Below are positions 38,075 through 46,872 of a stretch of DNA of 46,872 nt, in pieces (positions within the stretch are counted from its first letter, which is position 1; every line of letters begins with the position of its first letter). A program made the translations under genes and the position numbers. Below the pieces are notes generated by a model. The model did no database searches and had not been told where the DNA came from. It saw only the letters and a program-made list of their open reading frames with translations. The DNA is from Strigomonas culicis. Taxonomy: Eukaryota; Euglenozoa; Kinetoplastea; Trypanosomatida; Trypanosomatidae. The DNA is taken from assembly GCA_000482145.1 (NCBI GenBank), contig AUXH01000074.1, forward strand, positions 1 through 46,872, read 5' to 3'.

Positions 38075-39369
38075 ATGCCTCCCTTTTCAAGAGCCACGAC
38101 AGCACGGCGAAGCGCGCGCGAGAGTCGTCGCCGGACCCCGTCGCGGCGCCGAGCGCCTCAGTGCGGCGCGGCGGCAAGGAGCTCGCCGCGGGCGCGCCGC
38201 ACGCCGTCACGATGCAGGAGTTCGAGCAGCGCTGTGACGAGGCGATCGATCACGCGGAGCGCATCCTGCAGCGCACGCGCTCCCAGGAGGCCGCGCTGCG
38301 CGGCCGGCTGTCGCAGTCGCCGCACCGTTTCTCCGTGTCTCCGCAGCGGCCGAGCGCCGCCCCGCTGCCGGCGCCCACCACGACGCCGCTGCCGCCGGAC
38401 GCGATGGCCGGCCGGCTCAGCTGGAGCGCATCCGCGCCGGTGCCCTTCGACGCGACGCCGACGAGGCGCGGCGCGTCGCCGTCGCTGTTGGAGCGCGTGC
38501 GCGGGTCGCTGGGCCGCCTCTCCGGCAGGCCGACGCCGGTGCCGGAGGCGGTGGCCGACCTGTCCGGCGTCAGTGAGGCGTCGGAGGGCAAGGCGGCGGC
38601 GACGGCACAGACGGCGAACAAGCAGACCTCCGTCGTCGAGGTCAGCACCGCGACGGTGACCGCTGGACAAAAGCAGACCGCTGTCACGGAGGTCAGCACG
38701 GCAACGGTGACCGCAGCGAAGAAGCAGACCGCAGTGTCGGAGGTCAAGACCACTGCGTCTGAGGCTCACAAGACAACGGCAGCGACGGCTAAAACACAGA
38801 CGGCTGCATCTGAGGTTCACACCGCGACGACACCGACATCGAAGAAGCAGACCGCTGCGTCGGATGCCCACACCGCGACGGCAGCGACGGCAGCGACGCC
38901 GGCCGGCCCCGCGCGCAGCCCCGCCCACTCGCCGCGCACGGCCGCGCCTGTGAAGGGGAGCACCGCTGCGCAGAAGGCAGCCACGGCAGCCGACCCCGCG
39001 GCGAGGGGCAGGTCCGCGACGGCGGCCGGCCGCAAGTCCGTCTCCTTCGACACCGCAGCGATGGAAAGCGACGACGACAGCGGCGTCGTCGCGGCGACGG
39101 CGACGCACCGGCGCGGTAGCGGCGAGGCGGCGGGGCCGAACCCGATCGCACCGAGCCACGCGGCGGTGGTGCACTTCATCCGGACGCACACGATCCGGCG
39201 CTCCATGAAGGTGCTGTGCAAGGCAGACCTTGTCCACTGCCTCCACGGCGAGGGCGTCAAGCACGTCGACGGCGCGCGGCTGAAGCGCTACCTCCTCAAG
39301 GATGCCCGCGCGCTGGTCATCATCAAGCCTCGGCGCACTTACACCAAGCGTACCGGGTTAAAGCTGTAA
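38075..39369 (+). CDS. Repeat-rich basic protein of unknown function; 5' end apparently frameshifted
   Basis: The main frame is open from 37963 to 39369, but its first ATG is at 38212 (385 residues). Upstream of that ATG the same frame already reads as normal coding DNA (KSHDSTAKRARESSPDPV). The expected start ATG at 38075 is one base out of phase with it. A one-base loss in the CCC/TTTT run at 38081-38087 would explain this. The protein has an N-terminal helix (EFEQRCDEAIDHAERILQRT), a Ser/Pro/Arg region, and five Lys-Gln-Thr-Ala-rich repeats. A second Ala/Ser region precedes a conserved-looking C-terminal domain (AVVHFIRTHTIRRSMKVL, GARLKRYLLKDARALVIIKP). I know no family. It could bind nucleic acid. 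Confidence 0.65.
38620..38895 (+). repeat. Degenerate tandem repeat inside a coding region, five units of 16-18 codons
   Basis: The units begin KQTSVVEVSTATVT, KQTAVTEVSTATVT, KQTAVSEVKTTAS, KTQTAASEVHTATT and KQTAASDAHTATAA. The first two are nearly identical, and similarity falls toward the 3' end. A short irregular segment at 38770-38790 separates units three and four. Confidence 0.85.
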
Positions 39370-40198
39370 AACTGGTCACACTCAGAAAAAAAATCTATAT
39401 ATAAAAGAAATACGGTGATGCACTTTATTTCTTCTTCTTTTCGTTATACTTGTTGGGTTACTCTCACCCTTATCGGTCATTTTTTTGTTATTTATATACG
39501 TGAACGGGCATTGCTATACTCCTGAAGGCATACAGAGCAGCAGCGTTGAGGTAAGCAACAACCTTCTATTCTGTGCCGCTATTATACAGATCGTTTCCAG
39601 TTCATTTTTTTTTAATACCACTCGCTTTTTTTTTGTTTATTTTTTTTAATTTCTTTTATTCGTAGCAATAAACTGTTATGGATTGTATTCGATGACGCTT
39701 TTTTTATTGCTATTTTTTTCTACAGGCAACCTTTCAAGATCATAAATACTTTTTTTCAGATTTTCATTTTTTTTTCCCCTTTCGGGACCCCTTTTCCTGT
39801 ATATATCTATGTACGCACTTTTATGGCCTGGATTTTTGTGCCAGAAGAGAACAAAAGAATGAATACCTAATAAACAACAAGATCTAGTTTTTTTTTCTTC
39901 GTAGTATTTTGTTTTCCTCTCTATATCCTTTCCCTGTACTATCTTTTTTTCCCTCTACCTTTTGCTCTCTTATAGTAGAAGTTCATAGCCGCGTAGATCT
40001 TTTCCTTTTTTTGTTTCTTATTTCTCCTTCTTTTCCGTACCATCAGTCGCACTAAACGAGTTTGCGGTAGTGGTATCACCATAGACCTACATTGTGTTGT
40101 TCATTTGTCGTATTTACAGACTCCGCCCCAATCCTCCGCGAAGGAATCCTACTACGTATCCATACTAACAGGAAAAGGAAAGAAAGAATAGACGTGAC
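39370..40198. other. Intergenic, 0.8 kb
   Basis: No gene is seen; the DNA is T-rich. No ATG occurs from 39862 to 40198. Acceptor candidates end near 39974 (CTCTTATAG) and at about 40119 (TATTTACAG). Confidence 0.6.
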
Positions 40199-40816
40199 AT
40201 GTCAGCCACCCCACTGCGCCGTGCCCCCGTCGCCGCGACCTCGCCCTCTCCGACCATGCCCCAGCGGGACGCGAACATCGCGAACACGAACGACCGCATC
40301 CTGCAGCTGCGTGAGCGGCTGGAGCTGTACAACGCGGCCCTCGCCCGACGCATCGACCAGTCCGCGTCGCGCGACCGCGCGGCGGCGCAGTGCCCCGCCG
40401 GCGAGGGGGACGGCAGGAAGCCGTCCTCCCCGCAGCAGAGCACCGCGGCGGCCCCGCCGGGCGTGAAAGAAAACAGCCCTCCCACGGCGGCGGCTGCCGC
40501 CCCACCGTCGCAGGGGGACCCGCGCGCGGCGGCGCCGGCCGGTCCGCGGCGGGCGCAGTCCCACCGCAGCGATGACTCGGTGGATTTCGTCTACGAGGAC
40601 GACCTGAGCACGGACGAGGAGGCGTACGCGCTGGAGGAGGAGGAGGAGACGGACGCGGAGAGCGAGGCCTCGCGGGACATGGACACCGGCACGTTCCAGT
40701 CCCTCATGACGCGGGACCCCTTCTTCCGCGCGGCGGTGATGCAGGTGATGGCAGAGGGTACGGAGGTGCTGCTGGAGGACGTGCTGCGCTGCGCAGAGAA
40801 CCTGCGGGCGCGGCAC

Positions 40817-40851
<35 letters not shown>

Positions 40852-41827
40852 CGCGCTGCGGCAGGAGCAGCCGGCGTCCAGCACGGAGCGCAGCGTCGAG
40901 GAGACGGAGGAGGAGGAGGAGGATGAGGACGAGGTGGTGGAGCGCGCGCCGTCGCTGCCGACCGTCGCCGCGGCGGAGGGCCCCCAGGCGCCGCCGGCCG
41001 AGTTCCACGAGCTGGCGCGCGCCGCAAAGGCGCGCTCGCAGCCGGGCGGCGCCGTGCCGCTGCGCGTGGCGGACCTCCCCCCGGAGGAGGACGACAGCCG
41101 CATCGCCTTCGATCGGATGGAGACGGCACACCACTACGTGTGCGCGACGCAGACCGCGGCGCAGAAGCTGTCGCAGAGCGTCGGCACCGTGCCGCCGCCG
41201 CTGCCGCAGACGGAGCGCGCGGCCGCCATCGCGCGGCGGCTGGACGAGCTCAGCCAGGCGGAGCGCGACCTGCGCGCGAACCCGCCGACGGGCCCGTCGC
41301 TGGAAGACATCCGCGTGCGGCGCGGCGCGCCGCTGCGGGAGACGCTGGACGCCCTTGCGGCGGACTGCGAGGCCGCACAGCGCTTCTTCACCGCCGTGGC
41401 GGAGCGCCAGGCGCTGGTGGAGGGCAAGGAGCGGCTGCTGCTGCAGCGGCAGGACGACCTCGCCGACCGCCGCGCGGCGATTGCGACGCTGCAGGACAGC
41501 GTGCGGCGGCGGCGCGAGCAGCAGCAGCAGCGCGGCCGAGCGCTCGAGGCGCGCCAGGCGACCTACGCGGCGCTGCTGGAGGAGCACGCCCGGCGCGAGG
41601 CGCAGGTGCAGGCGAGCATGCAGGACGTGGAGCACCTCGGGAGGCGGGTCGCCGCGTGGCTGCACATCCTCGAGGAGCGCGACACACACATCAGCAACAA
41701 GGAGGGGCGGCTGCGGCGGGTGCAGGCGGACGTGGTGCGCCGCGGCGACGACATCCACCTGTACCGGCAGAATGTCATCCAGCGGCTGAAGCAGCAGCCG
41801 CCACCGCCGCCGGGGCAAGGAAAATAA
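40199..41827 (+). CDS. Coiled-coil protein with polyglutamine tract, function unknown
   Basis: The 542-residue protein has no recognised family. A short helix (ILQLRERLELYNAALARRI) near 30-50 is followed by Ala/Pro-rich linker. An acidic stretch with TDEEAYALEEEEETDAESEA (about 138-160) and a helical patch lead to ten consecutive Gln codons (208-217). A second acidic run (EETEEEEEDEDEVVE) comes next. From about 370 to 535 there is a long coiled coil rich in Arg/Glu/Gln, including RRREQQQQRGRALEARQATY and HILEERDTHISNKEGRLRRV. No membrane or targeting signal is evident. Long coiled coils of this kind are common among flagellar and cytoskeletal proteins in this group, which is as far as the evidence goes. 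Confidence 0.8.
40820..40849 (+). repeat. (CAG)10 coding microsatellite
   Basis: Ten uninterrupted CAG codons encode the polyglutamine tract of the coiled-coil protein. The purity of the repeat suggests recent expansion or length polymorphism. Confidence 0.9.
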
Positions 41828-42659
41828 GGACGTAAACATGGCGTCTTTTTTTCTTTCTATTTGTTCTATTTGGCTCTTCCTTGTCTTCTCCCTTTTCGGT
41901 AGAGAAGGACGGAACATGTGTGTGAGAGAGAGAAAGAGGGAGAGTTGTTGATGTTGGTGTGTTTCGTACGTGGAAGGAAGGCGAACGTTGAGCGTGCCTC
42001 CTCTTCATGAAGCAGCATCAATGGATTAGTTTTTTTTTTTTACTTTTGCTTCCTTTTTTTTTTAAGGTGACGGAGAAAGCTGTTTCTCTTTCATTGTTTC
42101 ATTTTGCACAGATCTTTGTTCTAGTATACACTTTCTTTTTTGCTTTTTTTTCTTTCTCTCATTTTCGTTCTTGTTTTTCTTTCTGCTCCTCTCTCACGGA
42201 TCATCAACGGAACGATGCGAGGGAGTAAGATAACGAGGAACGGAGAGAAAAGAAGAAAAGAAGAGTCTGTATATAACATCTTATATATTTCCTTCCTTTT
42301 TTGTTGTTGTTGAGTTTAACCCATCACGAACCAACAATAACAAAAAGAAAACAATGCTATACACACACACACACACAGTATGTATGTTTGGATGGATTGA
42401 ACAGAGCGTAAAAGCTCTTGAAATATAACAGCCCTTTAGAATTAAAAAAAAAGTCCTTTCAGTTTTCACGTTGATACATATTTGCTGAAGTGATGCACCT
42501 GAGAACAATAAAACAAGAAAATAACGGAAAAAGAGACAATCATCAATCCGCATTCCTTTTTTCTCTTCACTCTTCTTCTCCACATTCTTTTTTTTTCTTT
42601 TACATACTGCTGTTGCAGTTACACCTTGTACAAACACCCCACCCACGTACCGACGAGCG
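41828..42659. other. Intergenic, 0.8 kb
   Basis: No gene. T-rich runs occur, and a short AC repeat lies at about 42361-42377. An acceptor candidate (CTGCTGTTGCAG) ends at 42618 and leaves a 41-nt leader before bystin. Confidence 0.6.
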
Positions 42660-44048
42660 ATGCCGCCCAAGGCTAAGCGCACGCGACCGGACGACCGGCG
42701 CAACGACAAGAAGGCGCTCGACGACGCCATCAACACCGACCGCTTTGCGAGCAGCCGCCGCGTCGAGGCGGAGGACGAGGAGGGCGACCTAGGCACCGGC
42801 GGCTTTGTGCTGCCGCAGAAGGCGACGCAGCGCATCCTACGCACGGCGCGCGAGCAGCTCGATGCGGTGCAGGCGGCCGACGACGCGCTCTACGCGGAGG
42901 AAGACGGCGAGGAGGCGGAGGCGCAGATCGAGGACACCCTCGAGGGCGCGCCGCAGCACAGCGGCGGCTTCTACCAGGAGGTGGAGGACGACGACGGGGA
43001 GCTGGTGGAGCTGGAGTACGATGACACGGAGTCCATCGCGTCTGAGATGCCGCTCGACGCCGCGGAGATGGCCGCGACGGATCTCTACGACATTGACGAG
43101 GAGGAGGCACGGCTGCTGCAGAAGTTCCAGCCGACGTCGCGCCTGCAGAGCCGCAACCTCGCGGAGGTCATCTCCGAGAAGATCAAGGAGAAGGAGGGGC
43201 ACCTCCGCACCGAGCAGCGCGCGGCCGCGCGGCAGGCGCACGAGGGCGACGCGGAGGACGAGGAGGAGGGCATCGACCCGCGCGTCGCGCGCGTGTACAC
43301 GGCGATCGGCACTGTGCTGAAGCGCTACACCTCCGGCAAGATCCCCAAGGCGTTCAAGATTCTGCCCAACGTGCGCGACTGGGAGCGGCTCATCATGCTG
43401 ACGAAGCCGGACCAGTGGTCGCCGCACGCCACGTACCAGGCGACCCGCATCTTCGCGGCGAACCTCAACGAGCGCATGGCGCAGCGCTACTACGCCTCCA
43501 TCCTGCTGCCCATCGTCCACGAGCGCTTCACGGAGGACAAGAGGCTGCACCCGTCGCTGTACATGGCGGTGCGCAAGGCGCTCTTCAAGCCCATTGCCTT
43601 CTTCAAGGGCTTCCTGCTGCCCCTCGCGAGTGACGAAGAGTGCACGCTGAAGGAGGCGCTCGTCGTCGCGAGCGTGCTGCAGCGCTGCCACCTGCCGCCG
43701 GTGCCGACCGCCGTCACCATCGTGAAGCTCGCGCAGATGCCCTTCTCGGGCCCCTGCTCCGTGCTGCTGCGTGTCCTGATAGACAAAAAGATGGCGCTGC
43801 CGCTTCAGGCCATCGACGCGCTCGTCGCGTACTTCCACCGCTTCATCAAGACGCACAGGAAGGACGAGCCGCTGCCGGTGCTGTGGCACCAGACGCTGCT
43901 CTCGTTCTGCCAGCGCTATAAGAACGACCTGACGGAGGTGCAGGTGGACCTGCTGTTGCAGGTCTGTAGCTACCACTTCCACTACATGATCACGCCCGAG
44001 ACGCGGCGCGAGCTGTCCGCGGCGGCCCGCAGTAGGCCCTCGGAGTAG
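42660..44048 (+). CDS. ENP1: Bystin / ENP1, small-subunit processome and pre-40S factor
   Basis: The 462-residue nuclear protein acts in 18S rRNA maturation and pre-40S assembly. The N-terminal half is acidic and charged (EDEEGDLGTGGFVLP, DIDEEEARLLQKFQP). The C-terminal bystin domain (from about 215) has the family blocks GKIPKAFKILPNVRDWERL, KPDQWSPHATYQATRIFAAN, LYMAVRKALFKPIAFFKGFL, CTLKEALVVASVLQRC, and LLRVLIDKKMALPLQAIDAL. The length is near the yeast and animal proteins'. It lies in the same transcription unit as other ribosome factors (eS30, RRS1) but is not adjacent to them. Confidence 0.96.
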   Translation: MPPKAKRTRPDDRRNDKKALDDAINTDRFASSRRVEAEDEEGDLGTGGFVLPQKATQRILRTAREQLDAVQAADDALYAEEDGEEAEAQIEDTLEGAPQHSGGFYQEVEDDDGELVELEYDDTESIASEMPLDAAEMAATDLYDIDEEEARLLQKFQPTSRLQSRNLAEVISEKIKEKEGHLRTEQRAAARQAHEGDAEDEEEGIDPRVARVYTAIGTVLKRYTSGKIPKAFKILPNVRDWERLIMLTKPDQWSPHATYQATRIFAANLNERMAQRYYASILLPIVHERFTEDKRLHPSLYMAVRKALFKPIAFFKGFLLPLASDEECTLKEALVVASVLQRCHLPPVPTAVTIVKLAQMPFSGPCSVLLRVLIDKKMALPLQAIDALVAYFHRFIKTHRKDEPLPVLWHQTLLSFCQRYKNDLTEVQVDLLLQVCSYHFHYMITPETRRELSAAARSRPSE

Positions 44049-44520
44049 CTGCGACGGAACGCTTTTCTGTCCATTGTATATTGTGTATGACCCTCCCCCA
44101 TAATAAATACCACTTTAATAAGGTTTCTTTTTTCTCTTTCCCTTTTTATTCAATTTCCTTTGGTTTCCCTTCCCTCTTGAAAGATCAGTGATCGTTACTG
44201 TCGGATAATCTAAACGCGTTTAACTCTTTTTCTTCTTAATGATACTAACCATTTAAAATGACCACATATCAATTATTTTCTCTTTCCATTTTAACTGTCA
44301 TCAAACACGTTTCTGAAGTGGCTTGCTGCAGCTGCCCCGCTGATGGCCCGCACGCACATGTCTTTCCTTTTCTCCCCTCACTTTTTTTCTTTTATTCTTT
44401 TCTTCCTTATTATTCTTGCAGAAAGGTGGATCTGCCTGTGACATTGAACTTACGTCTCACTCAGACGCTTCACTTCTTTTTTTTTTTCTTTGTTTTTAGT
44501 CTTCTTTCTCTCTCTTTAGT
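44049..44520. other. Intergenic
   Basis: No gene; T-rich. Two acceptor candidates precede the next start: AG at 44498-44499 (21-nt leader) and AG at 44518-44519 (1-nt leader). Confidence 0.6.
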
Positions 44521-46239
44521 ATGATCAAGAGAGGCAGCGGCGTGTGCCGCATTCTAGGAAGGGCCGGCGGCAGCGCCCCTCTGCTGGCAGGCGGGCAGCG
44601 GCACCCCTACTGCACCACCGCGCCCCGCCGCCGCCTGCCGCCGCCGCCGCCGCTCAAGACGCCGCCACCGCTGAAAGGTCGGCTGCCGCCGCCGCCGCCG
44701 CTGAAGGGTACGCTCGCGCCGCCGGGCGCCGGCGCCGCGGCCGGCGGCGAGCCGCGCTCGTTGCAGCAGGTGCTGTCCGTCTTCGTGGACTACGTGCCGA
44801 CCTTCTTCGTGCCGGTGCAGAGCGTCTACGTCATCCTGCCGGTGGAGGAGAGCGAGGCGCTCAGCGGCCGCGGCCGCTTCGTGTCGTTCCTGCGGCGCTA
44901 CGCCTTCCTCTTCGAGGTGCGGCAGCTGGAGACGGCCGCGCGCTTCGAGGTGCGGCTGCGCGGCGACGTCAGCCACCCGCGCCGCGGCGCCGCGGACGAC
45001 AAGTTCGCCATGACGGACATGGGCGAGCACGCCAGCTACACCGCGAAGCCGCAGTACGTGCAGACGGTGGAGGCGATGGAGAGCTCCGTGCGCGGCGTGC
45101 CGCTCTTCCCCCCGACGGCGCCGCCCGCCCTGCAGGTCCGGATGGAGGACCGCGTGCCGGTGGTCGAGCGGCTGCGCGCGCTGGTGTCGAAAGACTTCGA
45201 GACGGTCGACGTACTGGAGGAGCGCATCCCGGAGGACGTACTCTTCCACCCCTACTTCGACTGCCAGGGCGGGCTGCGCGCGATCGCGCACAAGTTCCCG
45301 GACCACTTCCAGCTCGTGGGCGACCGCGTGCGGCTGCGGCCGCCGCACCTCGCGCCACTGGCGCTCGACGACTGGACGCTCGCGCAGTCGCCGCTGCCGG
45401 ACGTCGCGGCGCTCCTCCGGCGGGAGGTGTGCTGCCGCGACGTGCCCTTCTGGGTGAGCGTCACGGCGCTCTACGAGCAGCTCACCCGCGCGCAGAAGGC
45501 GGCCGTGCGCCAGCACGCAAAGAGCTTCGCGAGCTTCCTGCGCCTGCACGGCGCAGAGCTAGCCGTGTCGATCGACCTCTTGCAGGTCTCCATGTGGACG
45601 CGCCGCCCCGCCGCGGTGGAGGCGGCGGCGGCCGCCCCGGAGCCGGCCAGCCACACGAATCTGGAGGTGCTCAACACCCTCTATGACCAGCTGCCGCCGC
45701 AGGGCGTGCGGACGCTCGCGGAGAGCCTCGCGCTGCTGACGCCGACGATGCGGGCGTGCGTGCCCCAGCGGCTCGTGCCGTGGCTCTGCTGCCACCCGCG
45801 CTACCTGACGGTGGAGAACCCGGAGGAGCCGTCGCCGGAGAAGGTGCGGCTGCGGCGCGCGTCGCACCGCGAGCCGCTCGACCTGGTGCTCATCGTGTAC
45901 GAGGCGCTCGCCGCGCGCGACGCGGCGGAGATGGACGCGGCGGAGCTGCTGGCCGCGCTCGACGCCGTGCCGCGGCAGCTGCTCTGCCACGTCGGCGTCC
46001 AGCCGCTGGCGCAGATGTTGCCGCAGTGGCTGGACGTGACGGCGGAGCCGCCGCGCGTGCGGGCGCGGCGGCCCCTCGCGGAGCTGCAGGATGCTGTGCG
46101 GCAGGGGCAGCAGGCGCGCGCGGCGCTGCTGAGCCGCTACGAGGCGGCGGCGGACGAGACGGACGGGCCCTGGGCACAGGAGGGCTTGTCCTACGAGGGT
46201 GGCCTCAGTCAGGTGCCAGCCGCGCCGCGGGCGGCCTGA
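44521..46239 (+). CDS. Mitochondrial-type protein with five similar tandem modules, function unknown
   Basis: The 572-residue protein starts MIKRGSGVCRILGRAGGSAP, a plausible mitochondrial presequence, then a proline repeat (39-63). The remainder reads as five modules of about 65 residues: about 80-148, 213-275, 290-360, 378-446 and 452-515. Each has the pattern of an LPxx-type helix, a V/L-rich helix, a conserved F-x-x-F-L-x-x-H/Y turn and a final strand ending VRLR or similar. Examples are FVSFLRRYAFLFEVRQ, KFPDHFQLVGDRVRLR, SFASFLRLHGAELAVS, PWLCCHPRYLTVEN and MLPQWLDVTAEPPRVRARR. This resembles a winged-helix-like or LOTUS/PORR-like fold and suggests RNA binding, but I cannot name the family. 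A role in mitochondrial RNA processing or the mitoribosome is inferred. Confidence 0.78.
   Translation: MIKRGSGVCRILGRAGGSAPLLAGGQRHPYCTTAPRRRLPPPPPLKTPPPLKGRLPPPPPLKGTLAPPGAGAAAGGEPRSLQQVLSVFVDYVPTFFVPVQSVYVILPVEESEALSGRGRFVSFLRRYAFLFEVRQLETAARFEVRLRGDVSHPRRGAADDKFAMTDMGEHASYTAKPQYVQTVEAMESSVRGVPLFPPTAPPALQVRMEDRVPVVERLRALVSKDFETVDVLEERIPEDVLFHPYFDCQGGLRAIAHKFPDHFQLVGDRVRLRPPHLAPLALDDWTLAQSPLPDVAALLRREVCCRDVPFWVSVTALYEQLTRAQKAAVRQHAKSFASFLRLHGAELAVSIDLLQVSMWTRRPAAVEAAAAAPEPASHTNLEVLNTLYDQLPPQGVRTLAESLALLTPTMRACVPQRLVPWLCCHPRYLTVENPEEPSPEKVRLRRASHREPLDLVLIVYEALAARDAAEMDAAELLAALDAVPRQLLCHVGVQPLAQMLPQWLDVTAEPPRVRARRPLAELQDAVRQGQQARAALLSRYEAAADETDGPWAQEGLSYEGGLSQVPAAPRAA
44635..44709 (+). repeat. 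Coding proline/lysine-glycine repeat
   Basis: Residues 39-63 repeat PPPPPLK / PPPLKG / PPPPPLKG, encoded largely by CCG codons. It forms a short linker after the targeting signal. Confidence 0.8.
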
Positions 46240-46582
46240 GAGCCGGGGGGAAGGGCTCTCTCCCACATGCTGACATTTATTCTCTTCATATCCACATTAT
46301 CATAAGCCGCGCCGTGCGTGCACGCTATTCAACGCTTAGCTCTCCATCTATAATTCGTTGCTTATTGTGCTGCTGCTCGATACGTTGTTGCTGTGGCGTG
46401 TGTGTGTGTGTGTATGTGTGTGTGTTTGTGTGTCTGTGTGCATCTTTCTCTCCTTTCCCTTTCCTTCCGCTTCTGCTCTTCTTCTTCAAGTTTCCCAGTT
46501 GATTGCTGAACAAGCTCGCGTGTGCTCACAAACCACTCTACGTTGTTTCCCCACCCCCACCGTACCCCCACCCCCTTCAGCG
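46240..46582. other. Intergenic with GT-rich repeat
   Basis: No gene. An imperfect (GT)n run lies at about 46397-46440. A C-rich tract ends CCCCCTTCAG at 46580, two bases before the AspRS start. Confidence 0.6.
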
Positions 46583-46872
46583 ATGAGCGACCCCGCAGCG
46601 GCGCCGCAGCCCCCGGCCGCGGAGAAGAAGGTGAACCCCAAGCAGGCCGAGAAGGAGGCCCGCAAGGCCGCGCGCCTCGCAGAGGAGAAGGCGAAGGCGG
46701 ACGAGAAGGCCGCCCTCCTGGCGCAGTACGCCGACACCTTCGGCACCGCGGAGCTGATCCAGTCCCTGACGTACAACAGCAAGACGTACATCACGGTGCC
46801 GGCGCTCTCCGCCGCCCTAGTCGACCAGACCGTGCTGGTGCGCGCGCGTGTGTCGACGACGCGGAAGAAGGG
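46583..46872 (+). CDS. AspRS: Aspartyl-tRNA synthetase, 5' end only
   Basis: The gene runs off the window; 96 complete codons are visible. A Lys/Glu/Ala-rich helix (KQAEKEARKAARLAEEKAKA) is the basic tRNA-binding extension seen on eukaryotic class IIb synthetases. It is followed by FGTAELIQSLTYN and then TVLVRARVSTTRKKG, the start of the OB-fold anticodon-binding domain. The FG...xIQS spacing followed by VRARV fits cytosolic AspRS better than LysRS or AsnRS. The enzyme charges tRNA-Asp. The catalytic domain lies beyond the window, so intactness cannot be judged. The ATG is two bases after the AG of a C-rich tract. Confidence 0.85.
   Translation, partial: MSDPAAAPQPPAAEKKVNPKQAEKEARKAARLAEEKAKADEKAALLAQYADTFGTAELIQSLTYNSKTYITVPALSAALVDQTVLVRARVSTTRKK

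Noticed and set aside
40202..41917. A 571-codon - strand frame opposite the polyQ gene
   Set aside because: It contains a long Leu run that is simply the CAG repeat read in reverse; it is not a gene.

Overview
The window looks like nuclear DNA from a trypanosomatid (kinetoplastid) protist. Genus and species cannot be fixed from the sequence alone. I find 23 protein genes, all on the + strand and head to tail. None shows an intron. Each is preceded by a polypyrimidine tract and an AG, as expected for a polycistronic unit resolved by spliced-leader trans-splicing. Coding regions are very GC-rich, especially at third codon positions. The intergenic DNA is AT-rich, full of poly-T runs and microsatellites. 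The GC-rich coding DNA creates long meaningless antisense and out-of-frame ORFs. I saw no tRNA, rRNA, transposon, CRISPR or prokaryote-like element. From memory only, HisRS, AspRS and a PI-PLC gene also lie near each other on T. brucei chromosome 6 (Leishmania chromosome 30), which would make this an ordinary syntenic core block.

Layout, 1-15500: ribosomal protein eS30; an acylated PI-PLC-like protein with a PDZ insertion and an apparently dead active site; two mitochondrial-type proteins of unknown function (the first PPR-like); histidyl-tRNA synthetase; ribosome biogenesis factor RRS1; a double cytochrome b5 / b5-reductase flavohaem protein; and a STE/MEKK-like kinase behind an unusually long ATG-free leader.

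Layout, 15500-33100: BBSome subunit BBS2; a mitochondrial-type degenerate acyl-CoA-synthetase-like protein; spliceosomal SF3B2; a charged coiled-coil protein; an LMBR1-family membrane protein; cap-binding CBP20; an ALG14-ALG13 fusion; and the NatB auxiliary subunit NAA25.

Layout, 33100-46872: a leucine-rich-repeat protein; a signal-peptide/SAM/multi-membrane protein; a repeat-rich protein whose 5' end looks frameshifted; a polyQ coiled-coil protein; bystin/ENP1; a mitochondrial-type protein built of five similar modules; and the 5' end of aspartyl-tRNA synthetase, cut by the window edge.

As usual for such units, neighbours are not one pathway. Several do serve common processes: ribosome production and translation (eS30, RRS1, bystin, HisRS, AspRS, NAA25), mRNA processing (SF3B2, CBP20), ER glycosylation (ALG14-13) and cilium/membrane biology (BBS2, possibly the LRR protein and the PLC-like protein). 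The observations most worth a second look are the PLC-like pseudoenzyme, the about 0.9 kb ATG-free leader of the kinase, the five-module mitochondrial protein, the degenerate AMP-binding protein and the frameshift near 38084.
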